Positions 26,164 through 36,543 of a stretch of DNA of 64,000 nt are shown here, piece by piece. Made by a program: the position numbers and the translations under genes. The notes beneath the pieces are model-generated. The model searched no databases. It was not told the DNA's origin and saw nothing but the letters and a program-made list of their open reading frames with translations. Each line of letters opens with the position of its first letter. Position 1 is the first letter of the stretch. The DNA is from Rhynochetos jubatus (lineage: Eukaryota; Chordata; Aves; Eurypygiformes; Rhynochetidae). The DNA is taken from contig CM050651.1 in the NCBI GenBank assembly GCA_027574665.1, positions 1,737,501-1,801,500 of the forward strand, in the 5' to 3' direction.

Positions 26164-29100
26164 GAGGTGGCATGTTTTTTGTGGAGTGCTCAATACAGAG
26201 CGAGTTCCTAAGTAATCTGTTATTTCTGACCTGTGGATTTCAGATTTTTGAAGGCAATTCTGATCTTATGCCCAAGCTGTAAAAACAAGCAAACAAATGT
26301 ATTTTTAATCAAATGCTCCAGACTTTTGTGTTTTTCTTATTATTCATACACGTCGTTATGCACCTACGTAAGCCATTAATTTCTGTTAACCTCAGTCTTT
26401 GCTTGGGGTGATCTCATAATGCTTATCTTGTACCATGTGTTGGTACTTTTCTCTAGAACGCATGCAAAGATGCAGCCTACAAAGAGAAGAGAAAGATGTT
26501 CAGTTGTAGACAGGTTGGAAAAAAAGGCAGTTTATGATGATTCTTAGAGACTGAGAAGTTCTTATTTTCTGTTATCCTCATATTATTTCTTGAAAAGTGT
26601 GCCTGGAGGTAGTACATAGTCTCAGTGCTGCAAAGAAATGATTCTGTCTCCATACTCTGCAAGAGGGTTGTGATCCAACACTGCCTGTAAGAAATATCCA
26701 ACCGTATGCAGATATGCCTGCCCTTTTGTTTCACCCTTTCAGATAAATAGACCTGAAACTATCACTAGATATACAGCAAATAATAGGGGCATGCATATGC
26801 AGGGAAAGGCCCGCTTCCCTACTATAGATAAGAGGGAAATATATATAAAAAAATACTTTTATTCTATATTTTATTCATAAGTTATATAATAAATAGATAT
26901 ACTACTGCAAAGGTGTTGCAGTAAAGTTGATACAGCTTATGTTCCCTTTACTTGTTTTTGTCTTTAACTTTTATTAACGTTTGTTAGTCACTCTGCATAG
27001 CAACTTGTCTGTTGGCACTGTAAACCCTGCAGTACCTACCACCTGTATGCCTATGGGGAAAAGATTTTTGGTTCTTTGCTTTTTATGGACTCTTAGAAAT
27101 AATTATGCAATAAAGGTTGGATAATGACTGTATTAACATTCTGTCCTCCATCGAATAAGCAGGTATCCAACAAAATATTGATGAAAGTATTTTACTTTGC
27201 TGACTGCGTTATGTTGATTGAATTATTTAGCAAATTGTTAATCTATATGATGAAAATAAATAGCTGGTAAATGTATAGTGCCTCATAAATATCTTCTTTT
27301 AAAATTGAATTTGCTGCATGTACTGGAATAGGATCTGTCCTATGAAAGTTGATCAATATTGTTGCAGCACCTAGTAACAACTTCAGCATTTTCAGCTCAT
27401 CCAGCACATGAAGCTACAACTTCTTTGACTGATAAGTTTCAAGAAACATCCTCCTGTGCTCTGCAGGGTGGTGCAGCACATCTGGCAGGGGAGGTGGTGG
27501 TGCTGAGGATTGGTGCTGACCGTCCATAGCAGCTGCCTGTGGGGGTTGCGGTGGTTGTGTTAGCAGAGTTCAGTGCTTGCTTTCTGTGCAAAAGGGCCTG
27601 GGGGGTGGAGGAAGAAAGGTGCAGATGGTCCCTGTCCCAGAGCACCTCCATGTAACATAAAATTGTCTGCATGCGTTGTGTTCTTGTACCCCTGCCAGAG
27701 TTATACCAAGGGAGTGAAATTGTGAATGCCTTCCAGGAAGGTGCTGTATTAAAGGAGTGTAAGTCACGTTTTCAGGGACTGCTGCCAGTAGTCTCTCTTA
27801 CCCTGTGCTTTGCCGGATGTGGTCTATATCTAGTGATTGTGAGACGCCAGGAGCACATAACACTGGGGACAGAATAGTGTATTTGAGCAGCCAACAGCAG
27901 TAAGTACTGGGAAGTCCGTAGAAGCCACTGGTGATTTGATGAGGTAAATTCAGGGTAACTGAGAAAACGATCTATCATTATTTCTTTGCAGAACTTAAGT
28001 GTCATCTGAACATGGCCTTGGGTCATAAACTGAATTGCAAATGCTTCAATTAAGGGCAGGCCCACAAGTCGCAGTAGTGTTAATGATTCGGTTTTCTGAA
28101 CTTGGACAGTGTGTGGATGTGGCTTAGACTGCCGTGAATGACTGAAAGAGGTGTTCTTTTTAATCATACAAAGCTGCCTTATACTAAAGGAGTCTAAATT
28201 AAAACTGGATTTAGCATTTATGTATAGAGAAATTTGACAGGTATGTCTGTGATAAATGCACTAGAAAGTATAAGGATAGCTATTCTTTGTGTATTGTTCT
28301 ATATGAGATTTAAAGAAAACTGATGTATCCTGAGTACCCACTCTAGTGCTCTAGTCTTCCTGGTATGACAAGCTGTGGTGTATACAAGATAGCTGTATTA
28401 TTTTAAAAACTAAATCATGGAATGAACACTTGTCATAAACATTTTGAAGGTAAGGCTGTAATGTGTGTTATTCCAGGGAAATTCAGTCTTCCTCTGGTCC
28501 TGAATGCAGTCACCATTCAGAGGTTTGCATTTTGCTCAGAAAAACCTAGAGCAAATAATGAGAAAACTGAAATTCTAACAGAATAATGGATACTTGAGAT
28601 GAAAATCTGCCTTTTTGTTTGTATGTAGTTGTTTTAGAATACTACTGGGGCCATTAGGGAAAAGTTGTTTTATGACAAGGTTTTAAAAAGTACAGCAGTT
28701 TGTTTAATCAGGTAACGTACTGGGAAAATATTTGCTCTTACAAATTCTTCCCACTTTTTTTTTTTTACTTTCATTCTGTGGATTGGGACTAGAGCTGAGT
28801 TCTTTCCTATGTTTTATATTTAGTTATGACCTGTCTGACTTCGTGTTTATAATGATGCTTGCCTATGTGGACATCTCGTAATGCGACTCTGATAATTGCA
28901 GTATTCTGAGAGTTTAAGTATGTTTGGGACATCAACCAACGGACAGCATGAAAGGCACAAGACTGTAGCTCCCATATATGTGTTTGCAAACACATACACG
29001 ATTCTTTTTTTAATGAATATTTTAAAACTTTTTCTAAAAAAATTGCCCACATTTGCATACAAAAAATCCATTTTCCTTTCAAAAGAAATGTATTTCACAA

Positions 29101-30896
29101 TCTAATGACATTCTCAGCAAACATGGCATTTACGTACATTTGGCTGTATTGTTATAAAACCGAATTAAAACAAACACCCATTTAGCTGAACTGGAAAATA
29201 TTTTAGAACTGAAAACTAAAGTTTGTAGATACTTTTTCTATGCTTTTCATTGTAACACTAGTGAAATTGAACTTGGAACTGCAAACAAGCAACAGCATTG
29301 TTTTCCTTATTTAACTGCATTTTGGAGTTAAGAAATGTGGTTTTGTTACGTAGAAAACTTATACTGTAGGTTTGTCTGGTTTTGACATCCCTTTCCACTT
29401 TTCTGCTGGGTCAGAAATAACTTCTTCTGAACTGAGACTTTATCCAGCAAAGGAAGGAATGAATACCCAGTGATTCTAAGTGGATGTTTGTTTCTGTTGA
29501 TGTCAATAAGCACAAAAGTTTTTTGAGCTTCCTCTTGCTTTAAAACACACTTTAGTATTGTGCAATCCTAGTTACACACATTTTAAAATATTTGCTGAAG
29601 TGCTTCTGGGTTACAAATACATCTTCCTACAAATCCGTGATGAAGAGGAAGGTTGATTCTTAAATAATTTGTTCATGCTAGCTCTCATTAAATTAATTCT
29701 AGCATTTCTTTACTATCTTCAGGCTCTTGTGGAAAAAAGATGGTTCTTACTGTAGAAAATCAAAGCATAACAGCTGACTGAGCGATAGATTTGGCTCTAC
29801 TTTGCCATGTGCCTGTGATAGGATTTTTGGTTGGCCTTTTCAAACATCATGTTGCATTTGGGATAACAAACAGAGAAGTGAAATTATCTTTGTTTTAAAG
29901 GAAGATTTTGGGTTTTTTATGTAGTAAGTTACAGCTAGAATACAAGAATTGAGGGACACATTTTAGGGCATGGGGCAAAATGAATCTTTTGTTGACAGAT
30001 TTGCAAAATGAGTTTAAGTTTTACTTTGTAACCAAGCCAAAAATTTGTCCTTACAGGACCGTACTGTAAATGGATATCTCTTATTTAGGCTAGGTAATCG
30101 AACAGATGTGAATGCTCAGTACATGCCTCCCTTGTGTGTTGCTGAAGCTGGCATCCTTTTACCAGCAAGCAAATACAATGGGCTGTTTTGGCTCAGGCAG
30201 ACCATGTTAGAGGGGTGTTACACAGTTTTTTGTATACTTTTTCTGTCTTATTTTTACTGCTTAATCAGTTCTCTGTTTTCAACCGACATTCAACAATAAA
30301 ATTATAAAGAGGCTAAACCCGTTCCCCTAAAAAACCTGTACTGTATTTTGGGAAACATAGAAGTAAGAGGAAGTCATGTTGTCCCATACTTTTTTTTGTG
30401 ACGTGAAAGTAGTCATGTAAAACCGCAGCTCCGTGCTGTAGAAAATGCAGGGACAGTTGGAGGGTCCATGTAGGGGAGGATACAGGGACTTTCCTTCTGT
30501 GAAGGCCTACAAATATCTGTCGCTTCAAAGATGCCCAGGAGGTGGTAGGAGGAGACGGGGCTATACATTGTTTGAGACTGGGGATCAGGATGTCTATTGC
30601 AGGTCAGCCTGTAAAGACAAGTATGTATTTGGAGAAAATACTTACTTTTAATGTACTGTATTCTTTCATTTGTGGTTGAAAGTTCTGGTTCTAGAGAAGA
30701 ACTCCAGATGAAGAATTCTGGCATTCAAGTTAGAGCCAGAGAGTCTGGTTTTAAGAAAGGAACAACTGAGCACAGTCTTTCTCCCTTCAGAGAATCGAGA
30801 AATTTCAGAATGATAAATGGGTGGTGGTGAGAGACTTTCTTCACAGGAAACAGAGATATTTTGCTTAAATTATTAATTGTCCTTAAATTATATATG

Positions 30897-31582
30897 CATA
30901 GAATCATAGAATGGTTTGGGTTGGAAGGGACCTTAAAGACCATCTAGTTCCAACCCCCCTGCCGTGGGCAGGGACACCCTCCACTAGACCAGGTTGCTCA
31001 AAGCTTCATCCAGTGAGGCCTTGAAGACAGCCAGGGATGGGGCATCCACAGCTTCTCTGGACAACCAGTACTTCACCACCCTCTCTGTGAATAACTTCTT
31101 CCTGATATCTAATCTAAATCTCCCTGCTTTCAATTTACACCCATTACCCCTTGTCCTGTCACTACAGGCCCTTGTAAAAGGTTCCCCCCCCCCAGCTTCC
31201 TTGTAGGCCCCCTTCAGGTACTGGAAGGCTGCAATAAGGTCTCCCCAAAGCTTTCTCTTCTCCAGGCTGAACAAGCCCAATTCTCTCAGCCTTTCTTCAC
31301 AGGAGAGGTGCTCCAGTCCTTAGAGCATCTTCATGGCCTCCTCTAGACTCTCTCCAACTGGTCTATATCCTGCTTGTGCGGAGGGCCCCAGAGCTGGATG
31401 CAGTACTGCAGGTGGGGTCTCATGAGAGCAGAATGGGAGACTCCCCTCCCACAGCCTGCTGGCCATGCTTCTCTAGATACAGCTGTGGATACGGTTGGCT
31501 TTCTGGGCTGCCAGCACACACTGGCGGCTCATGTTCAGCTTCTCATCCACCAGTATCCCCAAATCCTTCTCTTCAGGGCTGC
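30897..31582 (-). mobile_element. CR1 LINE 3' part, minus orientation
   Basis: The left edge is the inverted tail (CATAGAATCATAGAATGGTT), and the right part reads, on the minus strand, as the CR1 ORF2 C-terminal region. A 99-codon open stretch (31280 down to 30984) has the typical [20 protein letters not shown] and LDIRKKLFTERVVKYW pattern. Farther upstream (31300-31582) the [13 protein letters not shown] region is present but broken by stops. This is a pseudogenic, 5'-truncated copy. It ends 145 nt before the 51-nt INPP4B exon, so it sits in the region where the branch point and intronic splicing signals may lie. Confidence 0.95.
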
Positions 31583-31727
31583 AAATATATACTTCCCTAT
31601 AAATTTATCTCCAAAACATAGCAAGTGTGAGAAAAAAACACATGAGCGCTTCTCTTATTCTTATTGGAAAGTAACAACAAAAGGGTAATGTTTGGTTTCC
31701 CTTTTTTTTTTTTTCTTTCTCTTTCAG

Positions 31728-31778
31728 GTGCGCACCAGTCTCCTACTGGATCACAAGGACCCAAGAGCAGATGTTGGA
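31728..31778 (+). CDS. INPP4B: INPP4B internal exon, 51 nt (C2-domain loop insert)
   Basis: This is the first INPP4B exon in the window. INPP4B is a Mg2+-independent lipid phosphatase that removes the 4-phosphate from PtdIns(3,4)P2 and dampens PI3K/AKT signalling at membranes. The acceptor is a T/C-rich tract ending in TTTCAG and the donor is GGA|GTAAGC. The 17 codons start VRTSLLLDHKDP and end DVG; by recall about 11 of 17 match human INPP4B near residues 125-141. Both ends are in phase 0, so including or skipping the exon keeps the frame. It lies inside the C2 domain, between the VYDVKD-type strand encoded upstream and the RSFLG strand of the next exon. A minus-strand CR1 ends 145 nt upstream. 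The short length alone would be weak evidence, but the match, frame and splice sites agree. Confidence 0.93.
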
Positions 31779-34700
31779 GTAAGCTTTTTTTTTTTTAATT
31801 AGTTGAATATTTTTTTTCCACCTAATTAGCAGACATAGACACCCAATGAAGAGAAATGGTGCTCTGCCTAAACTTTAAACAGGAGCCAGCAAGCTGCTTT
31901 AATAGCAGGAGCTGGGTTAAATGAATACGAAAATCAAGGCAGGAGTAATAGTCTCAGTAATTCCATTCACATTTTTATTGAAAATCCTTTTCAACTGAGA
32001 TTATGCTGAAGCGAGCACAACTATCTAGACTTCCTGCTACTGCCATGCAGGCAGTCTGGATGAGATTGAGAGTTGGAAATGGCATTGCTTCAGTGAGCCT
32101 GGTTGTTCACCTTCTGGTTTTCATGTGCAGTGTATAAAAAGTTCTGCCGTTGGGTTCGCTTTTAGAAATTCTAGTGGTGACATATGGAGGGCTTATTTTT
32201 CCATGTAGATCTGTAGAACTTTTGGCAAATGTATGGGGATATCATTTCTGGGTCTGAGAAGACTAGAACCTCCCAGATCATATGGACAACTCATGGGGGT
32301 GGGAAATGTTGGTTCTGCTGGACCTGAATAAAAGACCAAACACTATCTGTTGCAGGTATCAGACCTATGTCTGCGAACATTTAAAATAACCGGATTTTTA
32401 AAATTTTAGCCTAAAATGTGGACTTTCCTGCATTACTAGGGCTTCCTTGGCATAGTTTCCAGTGTGAAAAATCTGTAGCTTGGCAGCAATTTCAATCTTA
32501 GTGTTCAATCGATGTGTTTCTACTTTTCATATGGCTGTTATAGAGACTTTTCTTTTTGGCTAGCTGGGATGATTCATCAAACTACTCAAGGCACATATCT
32601 TAAGATTTATCATTGTAAGTACCCCACTAGCAAAATTACAGAGGAACATTACTCTGTAATTAGCATTACAGCAGCAGTTCTGTTTAAAGCCTACTTTTCA
32701 AGCCTCTCCAAGTCACATGTGTAAAGTTAGATTGGTTTGTAGACTGCCAGTTCTGGCCCTGGGGTAGACTATTTGTGTCTAAATCAGTATGGAAAAAGTA
32801 TTCTCCAGCATTGTTTGAAATTAGACCCCTTGAACATTAACATAACTGACTTCATTTGTGTCATGGGATCCTTCCCAATTTCCTTCAATTTTGCAAATAA
32901 CTCCTCATTGCCTTGTCAGGCAAAGAAAATTTAATTCTAAATAAGCATAAAAATATGAAACAGCAGATAAATAGAATTTTTTAAGCCCGGGAAATTATTC
33001 ACCTTTAATTTCATGATTCTGGAGAACTCGATATGGCACTTAGAGATGGTTATGGGGTACAATGACCAGAACTCCTAGATAGTATAAGAGAGCAGTGTCG
33101 TGGTTTCTTAGCCCTGGTCATATGAGGACCCCAAGTTAGGGTTCTTAAATGGATGTATAGTTCTGTTGTGCTGCAGAAAGAAGCCCTAAGTGACCAAATC
33201 TATATCAGTTTCACTCCAAATATCCCTATCCCTCTTTCCAAATGGTAAGGTGACAAGTACAAGCACTCAAATGCCATGAAATGCCAGAATAAAGGCTGCT
33301 GCATAGATTTTGGGGTACTGAATTTGTTCTTATTGTACTAAGAAGGGTATGCTTTTGTAAGAAGATAACTAATCTGAGCTAACCTTGTCACCTTAGAGTT
33401 TTAGTGAAGAAGTACTGTCATGCTGACCCATCTAAAGGAAGACAGATTTATCTGCACGTTCACTGCAGCAAAGCTGTGCATCACTGTGTGTCACACCTGG
33501 ATGTGTTTCGTGTAAAAGTACATGTTTCATTTTGGCAGTGAAAACTAACCATGATCTTTGCATGTATGACTGCGGTATTTTTCTCTATATGTTTCCTATA
33601 GGCCTTTTTTTCTTCCTTGCTTTCCTGATCAGCACTTCCCAAATCCACTGTTTTCCCAGGCTTCTATAGACTCTCAGGTTGCGTCTATTTTCTGTTGCTG
33701 CTTAAGTGCCAACCAAAACACAGGAAATTTAAGTCTGTGACAGTGGTAGGAATGAGCCATAACTGATTACTTAATACATTCGATACCAATGTTGGTGCTT
33801 ACTTAAATCGAGAATTGAGTTGAACTGTTCATTTTATATGCAAGAAAATCTGTCTTAGTGTAGAGCTTTATTGTTATGGTTCAAACATTCAATATCCAGC
33901 TGCCCTTCCTGAGAGAAAGCAGGCTGCAAGTTGTTTTTTTTTTTTACAATAGGAAGTTATGCTTCACAGTAGCAACAAATACTCTTCTCTTTTTCTTTGA
34001 AGGGGAAAGTTGCTCTCTGCATGCAGCCTGTGTTGACTCAGAGCAACTCAGTTCTTCTTTAACATGTATATCCAAGAACAGACATAATCAAGCTTGGAAT
34101 TTTACCTTGCCATTCCAACAGTAGAGTAAAATTAGTATAATGTAATAAAAGCAAACTCTGTGTACTTACTGTTTTCTTGCATAAGTTCTACATAATCCCA
34201 TTATAATCTATTCAGAGCAAGTGATATTCAGTACTATATTTAAAAGATAAATGGATAGATGTCTGTAGACTGTTATTTTCTTTTCCATTCTTCCCAGGTG
34301 AAGAATGCTAATGTTGGCCAAGTTGACCGAATGAGACTTTAGCAATGTGCAGTGGGATATGAGCAGAGGTTAAAAAATAAGCAAGAAGCAAAAGAAGATG
34401 CATTTGTTTTTCTCTTTGTACTTTTTTCTTAATCATGTGTGAAGGTGATTTTGACAGAAAGAAAATATTTAGCAGTGTAGCTTAATTTAACCTTAGACAT
34501 GCTAGTTTCATTAGCACATTTCTCTGCACTTGTACTGCAGTGAATAGGTCCACCTTCCCATGGAAATAAAGGAAACAAACACTTAAAAGTTATCCTGCCC
34601 CTCTACTCTGTGCTGGTGAGGCCTCACCTGGAGTGCTGTGTCCAGTTCTGGGCTCCTCAGTTCAAGAAGGACAAGGAACTACTGGAGAGGGTCCAGCGCA

Positions 34701-35672
34701 GGGACACTGAGATTATTAAGGGCCTGGAGCACCTTCCATCTGAGGAAAGGCTGAGAGAGCTGGGGCTGTTCAGCTTGGAGAAGAGGAGGCTGGGGGCGGA
34801 TCTGATCAATGCTTATAAATATCTAAAGGGGGTGTGCCAGGAGGATGGGGCCAGGCTCTTCTCAGTGGTGTCTAGTGACAGGACTAGTGGCAGTGGCCAT
34901 AAACTGGCAGACAGAAGGTTCAACCTGAACATGAGGAAACAGTTCTTCCCTGTGAGGGTGACAGGGCACGGGGACAGGCTGCCCAGAGAAGTGGTGGAGT
35001 CTCCTTCCCTGGAGACTTTCAAAAGCCGCCTGGACTTGTTCCTGTGGGATCTGCTCTAGGTGATCCTGCTCTGGCAGGGGGGTTGGACTAGATGGTCTCT
35101 AGAGGTCCCATCTGACCCCTTCCACTCTGCGAATCTGTAAAAACACTGCCATAAACTAAGAGTATAACATTTCTATTAACAAACTTATGCTGAACTCAGT
35201 CTAAGAATACCTTCTGTGCAAATGGATTCATATTTGGAAGACATAGATGTGCTTGAGGAAAAACCAGAGCAAGAACAACTTTGGTAAAACACTGTAAACA
35301 GCATTTCTTGTAATCTAGAAATAAGAAGTATAGAGGTAAGATGCAAAATGCAAATGCTTGTACTGAACAAAAAATTTCTTGTGGCTGTACATTTTATGAT
35401 TTGTTATTTTGTCAGGTTGTCAGACTGTTCTTAATGAAAAGGAGAGGGATTCCTGCCTGTAAAAACAGAGTTTAATCATTTACTGATAATCATGCTGCAA
35501 GTGCACAAAATGTTTCTACCGGATAGTGTCTCAAACTAGCATATTGCAATACAGTATTTTGTTAGGTACCAAATTTACTAGGTTTCAGATGTGAGACCAA
35601 GAAATGAGTAATTAACACAAAAATTAATGGAGATTTCTTTTTTTTTTTTTTTCCCCCTGCTTTGTTTTGTAG
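31779..35672 (+). other. INPP4B: INPP4B intron, 3.9 kb
   Basis: The intron runs from GTAAGC to a long T run followed by CCCCCTGCTTTGTTTTGTAG. It contains a T-run just inside the donor (about 31784-31796) and a plus-strand CR1 at 34594-35138. The rest is AT-rich sequence in which I see no other gene or repeat. Confidence 0.9.
34594..35138 (+). mobile_element. CR1 LINE 3' part, plus orientation, with open ORF2 tail
   Basis: The element starts within ORF2 ([13 protein letters not shown]) and ends with the CR1 3' tail (TCTAGAGGTCCC…CTCTGCGAATCTG). From 34610 to 35059 the frame is open for 149 codons, including [33 protein letters not shown] and the C-terminal LDLFLWDLL, followed by the normal stop. 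The reverse transcriptase and endonuclease parts are absent, so it cannot move by itself. The absence of frame damage over 450 nt suggests a fairly young insertion compared with the other CR1 copies here. Confidence 0.95.
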
Positions 35673-35752
35673 CGAAGTTTCCTGGGCTGTACAACTTTTA
35701 GAGTAGGAGACTTGGTAAAATCGAAGGAGCAACAGTTGACCCTTACCCTCAG
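35673..35752 (+). CDS. INPP4B: INPP4B internal exon, 80 nt (end of C2 domain)
   Basis: This exon continues the INPP4B frame directly from the 51-nt exon. It encodes 26 complete codons starting RSFLGCTTFRVGDL and continuing KSKEQ, then ends with two bases (AG) of a split arginine codon. The pattern (aromatic-Leu-Gly, then an alternating hydrophobic strand and a DLV/ELL turn) is the usual last part of a C2 fold, and it matches the human [20 protein letters not shown] stretch by recall. The C2 domain of INPP4 proteins binds acidic phospholipids and places the phosphatase on membranes. The acceptor follows a strong pyrimidine tract (T13, then CCCCC…TTGTAG) and the donor is AG|GTAAGT, close to consensus. 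Another CR1 begins only 53 nt after the donor. Confidence 0.97.
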
Positions 35753-35805
35753 GTAAGTGTTTTTCTCTATTGTAAACCACGTTGAATTAAAAACCATGGC
35801 ATTTT

Positions 35806-36203
35806 GCGTCCAAAGAAGAACAACAAAGCTGGTGAAGGGTCTGGAGCACAAGTCCTGTGAGGAGCAGCTGAGGGAAATGGGGGTGTTTAGTCTGGAGAAG
35901 AGGAGGCTCAGGGGAGACCTTGTCGCTCTCTACAGCTACCTGAAAGGAGGTTCTAGTGAGGTGGCTGTCAGTCTCTTCTCCCACAAGAAGAAATGGTCTT
36001 AAGTTACACCAGGGGAGGTTTCACCAAAAGGGTTGTCAAGCACTGGAACAGGCTGCCCAGGGCAGTGGTTGAGTCACTGTTCTTGGAGGTATTTAAGAGA
36101 CTTGTAGCTGTGGTGCTTAGGGACATGGTTTAGTGGTGGACTGGGCAGTGTTAGTAGTTGGACTGGATGATCTTTTCCAACCTAAGTGATTCTGTGATTC
36201 TGT
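35806..36203 (+). mobile_element. CR1 LINE 3' part, plus orientation, different subfamily
   Basis: It begins at a TTGCGTCCAAAG-like position and continues [19 protein letters not shown], then [13 protein letters not shown], with a stop near 36001. The end is the tandem tail GATTCTGTGATTCTGT (36188-36203) preceded by TTGGACTGGATGATC. The 3' region differs from the copy at 34594-35138, so a different CR1 subfamily is likely. It starts 53 nt after the donor of the 80-nt INPP4B exon. Confidence 0.94.
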
Positions 36204-36519
36204 CATTGATGCTTGACTGTGTTTGAAACTTCGTATTACTTCAGGTTACTAGATGTCAGCTTGAAGTGCTTCTATTTCAGTCATGCACAAAGTCAAAATG
36301 AAACACCATTTCTTTAAGATGGAGCTTGCCATGTGTCAGATTAGAAAAGGTTAGCACTTTTTTGGTATGATAACTTATGGAAGAATTGCAAGGAACTGGA
36401 AGTAGGGGGTGTTCTTTCAAAGTTTCCTTTAGAAAGGAGCATAATCAGTTTCATTTGATGTGTGTATTGGAGAATTTGCTGGTTTGGTTAGTAGGCATAT
36501 TTAAAGACAGTGGACTTAG

Positions 36520-36543
36520 TGACTCAAGAATTCTCTTGAGTCA
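36520..36543. promoter_or_regulatory. Perfect 10-bp palindrome with two AP-1 consensus sites
   Basis: TGACTCAAGA and TCTTGAGTCA form a perfect 10-bp stem with an ATTC loop. The outer seven bases of each arm are the AP-1 (Fos/Jun) consensus TGA(C/G)TCA. A second small hairpin, TTGAAA-TTGG-TTTCAA, follows at once (36544-36559). Function is inferred only from the motif. Confidence 0.4.

Larger units (their letters stand above)
1..31727 (+). other. INPP4B: INPP4B intron (3' part; starts before the window)
   Basis: No exon of INPP4B or of another recognisable gene was found here by eye. The preceding INPP4B exon should encode the C2 segment just before the VRTS residues (ending around a VYDVKD-like stretch); I looked for it and did not find it, so it probably lies upstream of the window. 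The sequence is AT-rich intronic DNA holding one clear CR1, three very old LINE pieces, a pyrimidine tract with a CA repeat, a long inverted repeat and an exon-like segment, each listed separately. Stretches such as 5000-9500, 12300-20000 and 23000-30800 show only scattered short simple repeats and no supported gene. An undetected non-coding RNA or enhancer cannot be excluded. Confidence 0.75.

Noticed and set aside
27772..28167. 131-codon minus-strand open frame, one of the longest here
   Set aside because: No motif or similarity recognised and no adjacent gene structure; not supported as a gene.
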